Of a stretch of DNA of 64,000 nucleotides, positions 15,959 to 25,610 are shown one piece after another. The position numbers were made by a program, and so were the translations under genes. The number at the start of each line of letters is the position of its first letter. The stretch's first letter is position 1. The DNA lies in contig JAJSZT010000013.1 of assembly GCA_030272815.1 (NCBI GenBank), positions 1-64,000 on the forward strand, given 5' to 3'. The notes below the pieces were generated by a model that saw nothing but the letters and a program-made list of their open reading frames with translations, searched no databases and was not told where the DNA came from. This DNA is from Deltaproteobacteria bacterium. GTDB lineage: Bacteria > Desulfobacterota > Desulfobacteria > Desulfobacterales > ETH-SRB1.

Positions 15959-17713
15959 TTAAATCCGTGCTGTGATCTCCGGAAAGACCAGATAAAACAT
16001 TATGTATGCCATTAGAAGCGTAAGCATCAGATTAAATGACTGGCCGCACACGTAGAGAATAAAAGGTTTGCCTCCCTTGAAATATTTTTTCAGTTCACGG
16101 AAATTGGTGGCTAATCCTATGCTGACAAAAGCCAGACAGAAGAACCATCCCCTGAAAATCTTCGACAGCCCCCTGATAGCTCCATGGTCTATTAAAGCAT
16201 GGGATACATCACTGCCAAGGTACTCATACACTACAGAGAAGACAACAGACGCGGTGATAAATCCGAGTACGAACTTGGGGAAGCGGTGCCAGATTTCCAT
16301 AGCGCTCACTTTCTGCCCGGGGACACATTCAACCCGCGCGCACCAGTAAACAGCAACGCCAAAAGCGATTACTCCGATCAGGACATTCTGGATCATCTTT
16401 ATGGTGGCAGCCACATAAAGTGCCCGTTGGCTCAAAAAGGCTCCGGCAGCAGCCACAGCGCCAGTGGAATCAATAGTTCCGCCCATCCACGCCCCTCCCA
16501 GAATATAGGGCATTCCCACCAGTTTAATGACAGCGGGCATAGCAATCATCATAATGGAGGTAAAAACCAGAGAAAATCCGACGGCAAGGGTCAGCTCCTC
16601 CTTCTTGGCTCGACATGCGGCCGCAGTGGCTATGGCTGCCGAGACGCCACACACGGACATATCTGACGAGATGGTCATATTGAGCGTTTTAGACGGCATC
16701 TTGACAACCTTCTGTCCGAATATATAGGTGGAGATGAGCACAGTGGGGGTAACCACCCATGCCACGAAGATCCCCGGGACACCGATTAAGAGTATTTTCC
16801 CAAACAGTATTTCAGCGCCTAATAGCACGAGCCCTGTCTTGATATAATATTCAGTTTGAACAGCAGGCATCACCCACCTGGGCGTTCCCACTGTGTTACT
16901 TATAATAAGGCCAAAGAGAATGGCCCATGCAGCGTATCCAATGCCGTAATTTTTCATCGTTGCATTGCCTTCTGCGATGTAAGCTAAAACAGCAATAAAA
17001 AAGACAAAAACAAAGCCCGCCATGAATTTTGTCATCGAATTGCCCATAACCTTCCATCCGATTCCAAAAAAGGCAGCCAGAGCAATCATAAGACAAATAA
17101 GGGAAGGTATAAGGTTGTAAGAATGGGCATCGATCTTAGACTCAGCCTTTGAGGCTTTTGTGTGGGCAGCGCGCCATGCATCTATTACATTGCTTGCTTC
17201 AGCATTGAGGGTTTCATTATTAAAGCCTGCGGCAGATGCTGCGTCTTCAGCAACCTTAGCCCCTTCCAAAGCCGCGGCGCCTTTCTTCCGGGCGGCTTCG
17301 TATTTGACCATCGCTTTTGCCTTGACTGCTTCTGCTGCCTCTTCATTTATAAAAAGGGCGTTCAAAGGGTTCGCGCTCCATTTTTTTGGTTTGCTTAAGA
17401 AATTCTTTATTTTTTTTCCAAGTTGGGAACTGGTCGCTTTAAGTCCCGTTTTAGCATCCACAGCCTGATACCAGGCAATGGTCTTGAACGGCGCCCTTTG
17501 CGACTCCGCCTCCAATGTGGCATTGGCGTTGGCAATTGTTTCCTGCATATCGGCGGGACCCCGCGGGAAATAGATTACAATACCGATGATAAGCAACAAA
17601 AAACCAAGCCAGATAGCCCAGTAGTCTTCGAGCTTCCAAAAATCAGAAAAACTGCTTTTCGCCTGGCACGTAATGACATCCGCGTTTTGATCCTCTCTTT
17701 TTTTCTCTTCCAT
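15959..17713 (-). CDS. YeiH-family transporter (putative sulfate exporter family), with large N-terminal insert
   Basis: A 584-residue inner-membrane protein. The C-terminal 400 residues carry about ten hydrophobic segments and family-like stretches such as GLVLLGAEILFG and VCGVSAAIATAAACRAKKEE, typical of PF03601 (YeiH) proteins. Ordinary YeiH proteins are near 330-350 residues. Here one membrane span (about 32-50) is followed by about 150 residues of Ala/Lys/Glu-rich, probably helical soluble sequence before the core. The family is often annotated as a putative sulfate exporter, but the substrate is unproven. The following 100-residue membrane protein is probably its partner. In a sulfur-metabolising organism a role in sulfur-oxyanion or organosulfonate movement is reasonable but inferred. 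Confidence 0.8.
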   Translation of the reverse strand: MEEKKREDQNADVITCQAKSSFSDFWKLEDYWAIWLGFLLLIIGIVIYFPRGPADMQETIANANATLEAESQRAPFKTIAWYQAVDAKTGLKATSSQLGKKIKNFLSKPKKWSANPLNALFINEEAAEAVKAKAMVKYEAARKKGAAALEGAKVAEDAASAAGFNNETLNAEASNVIDAWRAAHTKASKAESKIDAHSYNLIPSLICLMIALAAFFGIGWKVMGNSMTKFMAGFVFVFFIAVLAYIAEGNATMKNYGIGYAAWAILFGLIISNTVGTPRWVMPAVQTEYYIKTGLVLLGAEILFGKILLIGVPGIFVAWVVTPTVLISTYIFGQKVVKMPSKTLNMTISSDMSVCGVSAAIATAAACRAKKEELTLAVGFSLVFTSIMMIAMPAVIKLVGMPYILGGAWMGGTIDSTGAVAAAGAFLSQRALYVAATIKMIQNVLIGVIAFGVAVYWCARVECVPGQKVSAMEIWHRFPKFVLGFITASVVFSVVYEYLGSDVSHALIDHGAIRGLSKIFRGWFFCLAFVSIGLATNFRELKKYFKGGKPFILYVCGQSFNLMLTLLMAYIMFYLVFPEITARI

Positions 17714-17871
17714 TGCTACCTCACAAATGACTAAGTTATTTTTTACGAACCCATACCGAACATAAAAACATAAAAGTCTATTTTGTAAAATATAATATAC
17801 AATAGTCAGGCATTCATTGTCAAAAACAATTTACCAGAAATTTGAGTACGGAATCTTCAACGAGATCGAGT

Positions 17872-18654
17872 TTAACGCTTTTCAAGCGGGTTTTGTTGAC
17901 ATAACAAACCCTTCTGTCCATCATTGAAACATTTTTTGCCATACCAGTCGATCTGTCTGCATATTCCCCTGATAATACTTACTTCTCTGGCCTGCAAATG
18001 TAACCGTGTAAAAAAATGGCGTAATTTGTTCATCCAGTAATCGGGATTTTTATTATTTATATAGCTTATCCTAACCAGTATATCTTTAAGCTGATCATAC
18101 ATACCCTCCAGTTCATGACGAGTTGCAAGACGAGGGACAAAATTGTGGCTTTCTGTACAACCGGCATTAAATATTTCATAACAAACAATCATTACAGCCT
18201 GTGCTAAATTAATGGAAGAAAAGTCCGCTGTCGGGATATTAACAAGGGCATCACAGAATCTTATATCCTCGTTGGAAAGCCCCCTGTCCTCAGGGCCAAA
18301 AATTATGGCAATATTGTTATCTCTTGAGATGGGTATCAGGCTTTGAGCAAGTTTTGAGGGATTCTTTACAGACAGACGATGTTTCCCTGTCCTGGCGGTT
18401 GTTCCAACAACATAACTATAAGGTGAAAGTGCTTCTTTAAGTTCTTCATAAAACTCTATTTGCTCAACAACTTCAGCAGCGGCATGGGTAGCCAGTTTCA
18501 TAACTTTGGCAAAATCGCAGTTTATCGGGTTAACCAGTACAAGCCTGCCTATCCCCATATTGCGTATGGCACGAGCGGCAGCCCCAATATTTTCAGGACA
18601 TCGAGGCTGCTTCAACACAATGGAAATATTGTCAAAATTTACTTTCTTTTTCAT
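17872..18654 (-). CDS. trmJ: tRNA (cytidine/uridine-2'-O-)-methyltransferase TrmJ-like
   Basis: A 260-residue SPOUT-class RNA methyltransferase. Motifs are RCPENIGAAARAIRNMG (about 18-34), IIFGPEDRGLSNEDI (about 118-132) and IPTADFSSINLAQAVMIVCYE (about 141-161), which together form the trefoil knot that binds S-adenosylmethionine. TrmJ methylates the ribose of residue 32 in the tRNA anticodon loop. The start codon overlaps the ndk stop as TGATG, so the gene is translated after ndk. Length and motifs fit TrmJ better than TrmH or RlmB, but the exact target is inferred. Confidence 0.85.
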   Translation of the reverse strand: MKKKVNFDNISIVLKQPRCPENIGAAARAIRNMGIGRLVLVNPINCDFAKVMKLATHAAAEVVEQIEFYEELKEALSPYSYVVGTTARTGKHRLSVKNPSKLAQSLIPISRDNNIAIIFGPEDRGLSNEDIRFCDALVNIPTADFSSINLAQAVMIVCYEIFNAGCTESHNFVPRLATRHELEGMYDQLKDILVRISYINNKNPDYWMNKLRHFFTRLHLQAREVSIIRGICRQIDWYGKKCFNDGQKGLLCQQNPLEKR

Positions 18655-19070
18655 CAGTTAACTATTTCGAAACTGTTGAAAAAGTAACCGATTTCAAAGT
18701 CAGATGATTTCTTTGAGTCTGAACCGTGAACAACATTCTTTTCAATATCTGTAGCAAAATCTCTTCGGATAGTGCCTTCCTCAGCTTCCTTGTAATTTGT
18801 TGCACCCATTAAATCACGGTATTTTGAAATTACATTCTCTCCCTCAAGTACAATTACGACAACCGGACCAGATGACATAAAGTCTGTTAAACTGTCAAAG
18901 AATGGACGTTCTTTATGAACAGCGTAAAAACCCTGTGCCTGCTTCTTGGTCATTTTCAGCATTTTCATGGCAATAATTTTCATATTGCTGCTTTCAAGTC
19001 TTTTAATAACTTCGCCTATCAGACCGCGCCCAACTCCATCCGGCTTGATTATTGATAATGTTCTCTCCAT
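18654..19070 (-). CDS. ndk: Nucleoside diphosphate kinase
   Basis: A 138-residue protein of standard bacterial length. It starts [19 protein letters not shown] and carries the active-site histidine in NVVHGSDS (His115 by count), which is phosphorylated during transfer of the gamma phosphate between nucleotides. HKERPFF and [15 protein letters not shown] are further family blocks. AAAGGA lies a little upstream of the ATG. It is co-transcribed with trmJ downstream through a TGATG overlap. Confidence 0.95.
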   Translation of the reverse strand: MERTLSIIKPDGVGRGLIGEVIKRLESSNMKIIAMKMLKMTKKQAQGFYAVHKERPFFDSLTDFMSSGPVVVIVLEGENVISKYRDLMGATNYKEAEEGTIRRDFATDIEKNVVHGSDSKKSSDFEIGYFFNSFEIVN

Positions 19071-19226
19071 ATTTCTTCTTATCCTTTCCTATAAATTTCA
19101 ATTCATGATAACATAGCCATATCAAGTTTCATACAGACCTCGTCAAGTCGTCGAGTACTTGTTATTATGGGAACAAATAGACTTTTTGACGATATCTACC
19201 ATAACAATATTATTAAGGATTTTGGT

Positions 19227-19290
19227 AACTACTCAGGTTTTAGGGTTAGTCGGCTTTTAACCGTGAACCCGGGAACTGTGAACCTGAGCA
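19227..19290. repeat. Rearranged copy of the 28-bp dispersed repeat
   Basis: AACTACTCAGGTT (19227-19239) is followed after 17 bases by AACCGTGAACC, and then by a second GTGAACCTGAG, so the parts face each other as in an inverted-repeat element. The same pieces occur at 14530 and 28624. Confidence 0.45.
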
Positions 19291-19390
19291 TTTACATATA
19301 TATAAACTACTACGCATGTCAAACACTTAGACAACAACACTTAGAGCAAAAATAAGTTGCCTTTATTGATTTATGGCTTAAATTAAATAT

Positions 19391-19419
19391 TTTACATACT
19401 ACTAATAATAATATATTAT
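19391..19419 (+). promoter_or_regulatory. Possible promoter for serA
   Basis: TTTACA, a 17-base spacer and TATTAT lie in a very AT-rich part of the 518-base gap between the divergent ndk and serA genes. Two copies of AGTGCCTAAA follow at about 19421 and 19449. The match is reasonable, but AT-rich DNA gives many chance hits. The rest of the gap (19071-19588) contains only dispersed repeat pieces. Confidence 0.35.
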
Positions 19420-19588
19420 AAGTGCCTAAAGTGAGCTAAAGTATATTAAAGTGCCTAAAATTGTGGTACGTTTTCGGCGTGCTAATTGATAACCCAAAGC
19501 TACAGGGGTTTGCTCCCTGCGTGCATTGATTGATAGCCTTGCCGGCAGGCAGGTATAAAATGGCAGAATACCTTTTAGGGGGAAAATA

Positions 19589-21169
19589 ATGAAAGTTTTG
19601 ATCAGCGATAATCTCGGTGAAGCCGGAATTAAAATGTTTCAAGAAAAAGAAGGTTTTGATGTTGATGTTAATGTTGGATTGTCTCCGGATGAACTTAAAG
19701 AAATCATCGGAAACTATGACGCCCTTGTAATACGGAGCGCTACAAAAGTAACAGAGGATCTTCTGCAAAAGGCAACCCGTTTAAAAGTCATAGGCCGTGC
19801 AGGTATCGGTCTCGACAATGTGGATATACCGGCGGCAACGAAAAGAGGTATAGTTGTGATGAATACCCCCGGTGGCAATGCCATTACCACTGCTGAGCAT
19901 GCGTTAGCTCTAATGCTTTCATTAACACGCAATATACCATTGGGGACTTCATCATTGAAGGCTGGACGCTGGGAAAAAAAGAATTTGCAGGGCAGAGAGC
20001 TGTATAACAAGGTTCTTGGTATTATCGGGTTTGGTAAAATCGGCTCAATTGTTGCAGATCGGGCACGCGGACTCAAAATGCAGGTTATTATATATGATCC
20101 TTTTGTTGTACCGGAACTTATCGAAAAGGCAGGATTTGAATATGCTTCTCTGGACGAATTATACAAAAAAGCTGATTACATAACTCTGCACGTTCCAAAG
20201 CTTAAAGAGACCACCGGCCTTATCAATAAAGATGCTATTGATAAGATGAAGGACGGCGTTATGATTATAAACTGCGCTCGCGGTGGTATTGTTAAAGAAG
20301 ATGATCTTTATGAAGCCATGAAATCAGGTAAGGTAGCAGGAGCAGCCCTTGATGTTTTTGAAGTTGAACCTCCGGGCAAATCAAATATCATTGAAATGGA
20401 CCGCCTGGTATGTACTCCGCACCTTGGAGCATCTACCCGGGAAGCCCAGACCAATGTTGCGGTTGCAGTCGCAGAACAGATAATTGACTATCTTAAAAAC
20501 GGAACTATAATAAATGCTGTAAATATTCCCTCTGTTACCGGCGAACTCATGGCAAAGCTTGGACCTTTTTTAACCCTTGCGGAGAGAATTGGCTGCCTTC
20601 AGGCACAGCTTTTAAGCTGGCCTATAAATGAAGTAGTTATTGATTATACAGGAGATTTTATGGGTCTTGACCTTTCACCTATTTCAAGGGCTATAATGAA
20701 AGGGCTGCTTACTCCTGTGGTAAAGGATGATGTAAATTTCGTCAATGCAATTGTTCTTGCAAAGGAAAGAGGTATTAGAGTTACAGAGACAACTCATTCT
20801 AAATCCGAAGATTATTTAAATCTGATAACTGTACGCACAATCAGTCCCGAAACAACTACCACAGTGGAAGGAACATTATTCGGCAAAAAAGAGCCGAGAG
20901 TTGTTAAAATAAATAATTTCAGGGTTGAAATGGTCCCGCAGGGACATCTGGTTCTTATAAACAATATTGATAAGCCAGGCGCCATAGGCAGTATTGGCAT
21001 TATCCTCGGAGAAAATGATATTAACATAGATAAGATGCAGGTCGGCCAGGAAAAAGAGGGTGAAAGAAATATTATTTTTCTAAGAACTGATATAGCAATC
21101 CCCAATGATGTCCTTGAAAAATTACGTGCTCTGCCGCTTGTTAAGAGTGTTACACCATTAGAGCTTTAA
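19589..21169 (+). CDS. serA: D-3-phosphoglycerate dehydrogenase
   Basis: A 526-residue long-form SerA, preceded by AGGGGG. It oxidises 3-phosphoglycerate to phosphohydroxypyruvate with NAD, the first step of serine synthesis. The N-terminal substrate domain is followed by the Rossmann segment VLGIIGFGKIGSIVADRA (about 143-160), the catalytic Arg in NCARGGIVKEDDL, and the catalytic His in CTPHLGASTREAQ (about 275-287). The last 200 residues form the intervening ASB domain and a C-terminal ACT domain (LVLINNIDKPGAIGSIGIIL), which usually senses serine. The DUF1844 gene follows after 38 bases. Confidence 0.95.
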   Translation: MKVLISDNLGEAGIKMFQEKEGFDVDVNVGLSPDELKEIIGNYDALVIRSATKVTEDLLQKATRLKVIGRAGIGLDNVDIPAATKRGIVVMNTPGGNAITTAEHALALMLSLTRNIPLGTSSLKAGRWEKKNLQGRELYNKVLGIIGFGKIGSIVADRARGLKMQVIIYDPFVVPELIEKAGFEYASLDELYKKADYITLHVPKLKETTGLINKDAIDKMKDGVMIINCARGGIVKEDDLYEAMKSGKVAGAALDVFEVEPPGKSNIIEMDRLVCTPHLGASTREAQTNVAVAVAEQIIDYLKNGTIINAVNIPSVTGELMAKLGPFLTLAERIGCLQAQLLSWPINEVVIDYTGDFMGLDLSPISRAIMKGLLTPVVKDDVNFVNAIVLAKERGIRVTETTHSKSEDYLNLITVRTISPETTTTVEGTLFGKKEPRVVKINNFRVEMVPQGHLVLINNIDKPGAIGSIGIILGENDINIDKMQVGQEKEGERNIIFLRTDIAIPNDVLEKLRALPLVKSVTPLEL

Positions 21170-21207
21170 GATTGATGGATTGCGGATAATTAATAAGGAG
21201 ATTAACC

Positions 21208-21609
21208 ATGTCAGAAGAAAAGTCGAGTTTTACTGTAAAAGACCGAAGAATTTTTGCTGAAAAAGATGAGGATGTAAAAAATAAGGAAGCAAAAAACGAA
21301 CCTTCAAAACAAGAAGCTAAAGACGAAGATATAGAAGAAGCAAAAACAGAGCCCAAAGTTCATTTGCCGGAAATAAATTTTGCAACCTTTATAATTTCCT
21401 TAAATGCATCTGCTCTGCTACACCTTGGTGCTATGGAAGACCCTGCCACAGGCAAAAAGGTTAAAAATCTTCCCATGGGAAAACAGACAATAGATATTTT
21501 AGGTATGATGGAAGAAAAAACAAAAGGGAATCTATCAAAAGAAGAAGAGAATTTGCTGAAAAATATTCTTTATGATCTCAGAATAATTTATGTCAAAGAA
21601 CAGGAGTAA
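21208..21609 (+). CDS. DUF1844 domain protein
   Basis: A 133-residue cytoplasmic protein with AAGGAG before the start. The first 50 residues are highly charged (Lys/Glu repeats) and probably disordered. The rest is a DUF1844 domain, with INFATFIISLNASALLHLGA (50-69), then DP, NLPMGKQTIDILGMMEEKTKGN and a final helix. The function of DUF1844 is unknown. It lies between serA and the HtrA protease gene in the same direction, with gaps of about 40-50 bases, consistent with one transcript. Confidence 0.85.
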   Translation: MSEEKSSFTVKDRRIFAEKDEDVKNKEAKNEPSKQEAKDEDIEEAKTEPKVHLPEINFATFIISLNASALLHLGAMEDPATGKKVKNLPMGKQTIDILGMMEEKTKGNLSKEEENLLKNILYDLRIIYVKEQE

Positions 21610-21657
21610 CGGTTACGAACAGAGGTAGTTTCAGAAAATACAAAAAGGAATTATTTT

Positions 21658-23121
21658 ATGAAAAATTTTAAAAAAATAAAAAAGATTGCATCGGGTAAAA
21701 AGGCCTTTTTTACCATCATATTTATCATCTCAGCCTTTCTGGTGCTATCAAATTTCTACCCGGATTCAGTCTCCGAGGCAAAAACAGAGACATATACGGT
21801 ACCGGAAAGCTTTACCGACCTTGCAAAAATGGCAAGCCCCGCTGTTGTCAACATAAGAACCGTCAAAACAATAAAGGGCGGAGGCCGTGTTTATCGACAT
21901 TTTTTCAACAGTCCTTTTGGCAAACAAGACCCTTTTCATGACTTTTTCGACAAATTTTTCGGCAATGAGTTCCAGCAGGACTTCAAGCAGAGAAGTTTAG
22001 GTTCCGGTTTTATTATCGATAAACAAGGTTATATTGTCACAAATAATCATGTTATCGAAGACGCAGACAATATCAAGGTAAAGCTTAAAAACGGCAAAGA
22101 GTTTGATGCTGAAATCGTTGGTCGCGATGCCAACACCGACATTGCCCTTATCAAAATAAAATCAAAGAACAACCTTTCTGTTCTAAAACTGGGTGACTCC
22201 GATGCGTTGGACGTTGGTCAGTGGGTTATGGCTATAGGCAACCCATTCGGTCTCGAGCATACAGTTACTGCAGGCATTGTAAGCGCTAAAGGACGTATTA
22301 TCGGCTCAGGACCTTATGACGATTTTATACAGACAGATGCCTCAATAAATCCCGGCAACAGTGGAGGCCCTCTTATTAACATGAAAGGAGAGGTAATAGG
22401 AATAAATACCGCTATAATTGCCAGTGGCCAGGGATTAGGATTTGCAATTCCTATAAATTCTGCAAAAAGGATTGTCGATCAGCTTAAAAGCAGCGGCGAG
22501 GTCACGAGGGGATGGCTTGGTGTAGGGATCCAGGATCTCAGCGAAGAACTCTCGGAATATTATGGAATTAAAGAAGGAAAAGGTGTTCTTGTAACTGAAG
22601 TATTCCCCGGCGATCCGGCTGACGAGGCCGGAATAAAGCCAAAAGATATTGTACTTTCTATAAATGGCAAGAAGGTTGAAAATACTCGTGAGCTCAGCAA
22701 GTTGATTGCTGATACAAGTGTAGGAGATACAGTTAAGATAAAAGTATTACGTAACGGAGTTGAAAAAAAATTCGGGGTTAAAATTGTAAAAAGAAAGGAT
22801 GATAGAATCGCCAGACTCGCTCCTTCAAAAGGAAATGAGCATGAACTCGGCATCCGTGTTTCGGAATTAACCCCGGAAATAGCCCGACATTTCAACATTA
22901 CTGAAGCAGGCGGCGTTATTGTGATAGACGTTGAATCAGAAAGCCAGGGAATGGAAGCCGGAGTCAGGGTCGGCGATATTATAAAAGAAATAAACCATCA
23001 GCCGATAGAAACAGTAAAAGATTATAAAACTGGAATCAAAAAACTTAAAAAAGGCGACTCCATACAAATGTTCATTAAGCGGGTTAATGGTAATTTTGAT
23101 GTTGTAACGCTGACAAAATAA
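21658..23121 (+). CDS. DegP/DegQ-type periplasmic serine protease (HtrA family)
   Basis: A 487-residue protein with an N-terminal signal anchor (about 17-37, FFTIIFIISAFLVLSNFY) for export. The trypsin-like domain shows the catalytic triad: His in TNNHVIED, Asp in DANTDIALIK and Ser in INPGNSGGPLINMKGEVIGIN. Two PDZ domains follow (about 285-375 and 390-480). It degrades or chaperones misfolded periplasmic proteins. The stop codon is directly followed by an inverted-repeat element at 23122, which separates it from ispE. Confidence 0.92.
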   Translation: MKNFKKIKKIASGKKAFFTIIFIISAFLVLSNFYPDSVSEAKTETYTVPESFTDLAKMASPAVVNIRTVKTIKGGGRVYRHFFNSPFGKQDPFHDFFDKFFGNEFQQDFKQRSLGSGFIIDKQGYIVTNNHVIEDADNIKVKLKNGKEFDAEIVGRDANTDIALIKIKSKNNLSVLKLGDSDALDVGQWVMAIGNPFGLEHTVTAGIVSAKGRIIGSGPYDDFIQTDASINPGNSGGPLINMKGEVIGINTAIIASGQGLGFAIPINSAKRIVDQLKSSGEVTRGWLGVGIQDLSEELSEYYGIKEGKGVLVTEVFPGDPADEAGIKPKDIVLSINGKKVENTRELSKLIADTSVGDTVKIKVLRNGVEKKFGVKIVKRKDDRIARLAPSKGNEHELGIRVSELTPEIARHFNITEAGGVIVIDVESESQGMEAGVRVGDIIKEINHQPIETVKDYKTGIKKLKKGDSIQMFIKRVNGNFDVVTLTK

Positions 23122-23269
23122 GACGTCAAAGTAAAAAGTCCATTTTCTGCGTTGCGCTGCATCCTTCGTCATTGCGACGTAGCTATAAGTACGTATCCTG
23201 CGGATGCCGCGATAGCGGTATTCCTAAGGATTTGCGCGCCTTGAAACTGAAGCTTTTTACTTTGCCGTC
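23122..23269. mobile_element. 148-bp MITE-like element (GACGTCAAAGTAAAAAG family), copy 1
   Basis: The left end GACGTCAAAGTAAAAAG is matched inverted by CTTTTTACTTTGCCGTC at the right end. A second, shorter copy lies in the opposite orientation at about 55136-55258, sharing CGTTGCGCTGCATCCTTCGT and GATTTGCGCGCCTTGAAACT. The interior contains small palindromes and no coding potential. It touches the htrA stop codon and ends about 40 bases before the conserved start region of ispE. Confidence 0.7.
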
Positions 23270-23309
23270 CAAGGAATAAGCTGGAATCAATATTATAAAT
23301 ACCGGACAA

Positions 23310-24155
23310 ATAAAGATTCTCTCGCCTGCAAAAATAAACCTTTTTTTGCAGGTCACGGGAAAAAGAGCAGACGGATACCATGATCTTTTTACCCTTATGT
23401 GCTGTATCAGTCTTTACGATACAGTCTCAATTGAGCTTGGAGTCGATAAAACCTCTGTAGTCTGCAATAGTCCTAACGTCCCGGAAAATGATTCAAACCT
23501 TGCTGTTATTGCCGCAAATATTTTTTTCAAAAAACTGAGTAAAAATGAAAATATTAAGATCCTGATAGATAAAAAAATACCGGTGGCGGCAGGATTAGGT
23601 GGAGGCAGCAGTAATGCAGCTTTTATACTTTTAGGACTTAATCAATATTATAGCTGTCCATTTTCCCGTGATGAACTCATTGCCATGGGGCTTTCTATAG
23701 GAGCCGATGTCCCATTTTTTATATTTCAGAAACCAGCTTTAGCTTCCGGTATAGGTGAAAAACTTGAAGCATACCAAAAGCTTGATCCTTTTAAAGTTTT
23801 AGTTATTTACCCTGGCATTAGCGTATCAACTTCAGATATATATAAAAATCTTAATTTGGGATTGACAAAATGCAAAAAAAAACTTAGAAGTTTTTGTTTT
23901 AACGAACAGAATTTTGAAGTAGATCAACATTTATGCAATGATCTTGAAACTGTTACCGCTTCAAGGTATTCTGATATAATCGAAGCAAAAAAAGCTTTAC
24001 TGTATTATGGTGCAAGAGGGGCTCTAATGTCGGGAAGCGGTCCTGCTGTATTTGGCCTTTTCTCAGATTCCGATAAAGCCCAAAAAGCATATCATATCAT
24101 TTCAAAGAAAAATAAGTGGGAACTGTTTTGTGCTGATATGTTGATTCCGAGATAG
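23310..24155 (+). CDS. ispE: 4-diphosphocytidyl-2-C-methyl-D-erythritol kinase, with non-standard start
   Basis: IspE phosphorylates CDP-methylerythritol in the non-mevalonate isoprenoid pathway. The GHMP-kinase ATP loop VAAGLGGGSSNAAF is clear, as is GARGALMSGSGPAVFGLF near the end. The first ATG/GTG/TTG in frame is TTG at 23346, but starting there removes the conserved KILSPAKINLFL block whose Lys is catalytic in the family. That block is encoded upstream from 23313, and the codon where Met is expected is ATA (23310-23312). The frame is closed by TAA at 23277. So translation probably begins at ATA or ATT, or the true start was lost through the insertion of the element ending at 23269. A sequencing error would be a third explanation. 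Confidence 0.85.
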   Translation: MKILSPAKINLFLQVTGKRADGYHDLFTLMCCISLYDTVSIELGVDKTSVVCNSPNVPENDSNLAVIAANIFFKKLSKNENIKILIDKKIPVAAGLGGGSSNAAFILLGLNQYYSCPFSRDELIAMGLSIGADVPFFIFQKPALASGIGEKLEAYQKLDPFKVLVIYPGISVSTSDIYKNLNLGLTKCKKKLRSFCFNEQNFEVDQHLCNDLETVTASRYSDIIEAKKALLYYGARGALMSGSGPAVFGLFSDSDKAQKAYHIISKKNKWELFCADMLIPR

Positions 24156-24161
24156 TTTTAT

Positions 24162-24236
24162 TGGGGCGTCGTCAAGCGGTAAGACACAGGACTTTGGTTC
24201 CTGCATTCGGAGGTTCGAATCCTCCCGCCCCAGCCA
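24162..24236 (+). tRNA. tRNA-Gln (UUG)
   Basis: A 75-base cloverleaf with the CCA end encoded. The acceptor TGGGGCG pairs with CGCCCCA, the anticodon loop CTTTGGT gives anticodon TTG, and the T-arm contains GGTTCGAATCC. The D-arm has the short form usual for tRNA-Gln. It sits between ispE and prs. Confidence 0.95.
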
Positions 24237-24262
24237 GATCAACATACATAATATATATAATA

Positions 24263-24490
24263 GTAGCCGTCCACGGCTTGAAACTTGAAATTGGAAAGTA
24301 GAAATTAGGGAGAGATGAAAGGTTCAGAACACCGTGGGCTATCAGATAATATGATCATCTGACAGCATAGCTGCAAATATAAAAGCAATAGTTGAAAAAC
24401 TCGGCCCAAAATTGAATACGTTCATCAACAGTACAAAAGCATGAAGGCCAAATTTCCAATTTCCAATTTCAACGTTCCGTGAACGCTTAC
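24263..24490. mobile_element. 228-bp MITE-like element (GTAGCCGT family), copy 1
   Basis: Starts GTAGCCGTCCACGGCTTGAAA and ends, inverted, with GTAAGCGTTCACGGAACGTTGAAA split over the right edge. A second copy lies inverted at 52483-52681 with long matching blocks (for example GGGAGAGATGAAAGGTTCAG on this strand). It is non-coding. It fills the gap between tRNA-Gln and prs. Confidence 0.7.
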
Positions 24491-24531
24491 ATATAATATT
24501 AATCTATCTTAACTTTTGAATGGAATTTTAA

Positions 24532-25470
24532 ATGAACGATTTTATAATTTTTTCAGGCAACTCAAATCCCGAACTTGCACAAAAAATATGTAATTATCTT
24601 AATGTCCCTATGGGAAAAGCCAAGGTAAAAACATTTAGCGATGGTGAAATACAGATTGAAATCAATGAAAACGTAAGATCAAAAGACGTCTTCATTATCC
24701 AGTCAACCTGCCCGCCTGTTAACGATACCCTTGTTGAGTTGCTTCTTATGCTAGATGCTCTCAAGCGTTCCTCAGCAAACATAATAACGGCTGTAATACC
24801 TTATTACGGCTATGCAAGACAAGATAAAAAAGTTGCACCCCGAGTTCCTATCAGCGCCAAACTTGTGGCAGATCTGCTAACAGTTGCCGGTTCGAACAGG
24901 CTAATCACAATGGATTTACATGCAGGTCAAATCCAGGGCTTTTTCAATATCCCTGTGGACAATCTTTATGCTGCTCCAGCTATCCTGAATTATATAAAAA
25001 CCAATTTTCAAGAGAATCTTGTAATAATTTCTCCGGATGCCGGAGGAGTCGAAAGAGCGAGGGCTTTTGCAAAGCGTCTGCATGCGGATTTGGCCATTAT
25101 CGATAAACGCAGGGAAGCACCGAATAAGGCCAAAGCTATGGCTGTAATAGGCGATGTTAAAGGAAAGGTCGCAATCATCCTTGATGATATGGTTGACACT
25201 GCAGGAACATTAATTGAAGCTATCCATGCCATTATCGACAAAGGCGCAAAGGAAATACATGCATGTTGTGCACATCCCGTATTGTCCGGCGAATCAGTTG
25301 ACCGATTAGCCGATTCGCCTTTGAAAACCCTGGTTGTGTCGGATACTATTCCTCTTAACAGTAAGTCTGGCGCATGTGATAAAATTAAAGTTCTGTCAGT
25401 TGCAGATCTTATTGGGGAAGCAATAATACGCAGCCATAAAGGTGATTCAGTAACATCACTTTTTGTATAA
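24532..25470 (+). CDS. prs: Ribose-phosphate pyrophosphokinase
   Basis: A 312-residue PRPP synthetase, which transfers pyrophosphate from ATP to ribose-5-phosphate and feeds purine, pyrimidine, histidine and NAD synthesis. Family motifs: [10 protein letters not shown] (about 89-98), the metal-binding [11 protein letters not shown] (about 128-138), [14 protein letters not shown], and the PRPP loop [15 protein letters not shown] (about 217-231). The length is standard. The next gene, rplY, follows after 140 bases. Confidence 0.95.
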   Translation: MNDFIIFSGNSNPELAQKICNYLNVPMGKAKVKTFSDGEIQIEINENVRSKDVFIIQSTCPPVNDTLVELLLMLDALKRSSANIITAVIPYYGYARQDKKVAPRVPISAKLVADLLTVAGSNRLITMDLHAGQIQGFFNIPVDNLYAAPAILNYIKTNFQENLVIISPDAGGVERARAFAKRLHADLAIIDKRREAPNKAKAMAVIGDVKGKVAIILDDMVDTAGTLIEAIHAIIDKGAKEIHACCAHPVLSGESVDRLADSPLKTLVVSDTIPLNSKSGACDKIKVLSVADLIGEAIIRSHKGDSVTSLFV

Positions 25471-25610
25471 AAAGTAAAATACACCGCGGAACGACACTGA
25501 GCTTCACTGAAAATTGTAAATAATGAAGAGTATTTTGATAATTCAGTGTAATTTAAGTGAAAATCTGTGGTGAACTATTACTATGAAAATAATATTAAGG
25601 GGGAAATTTT

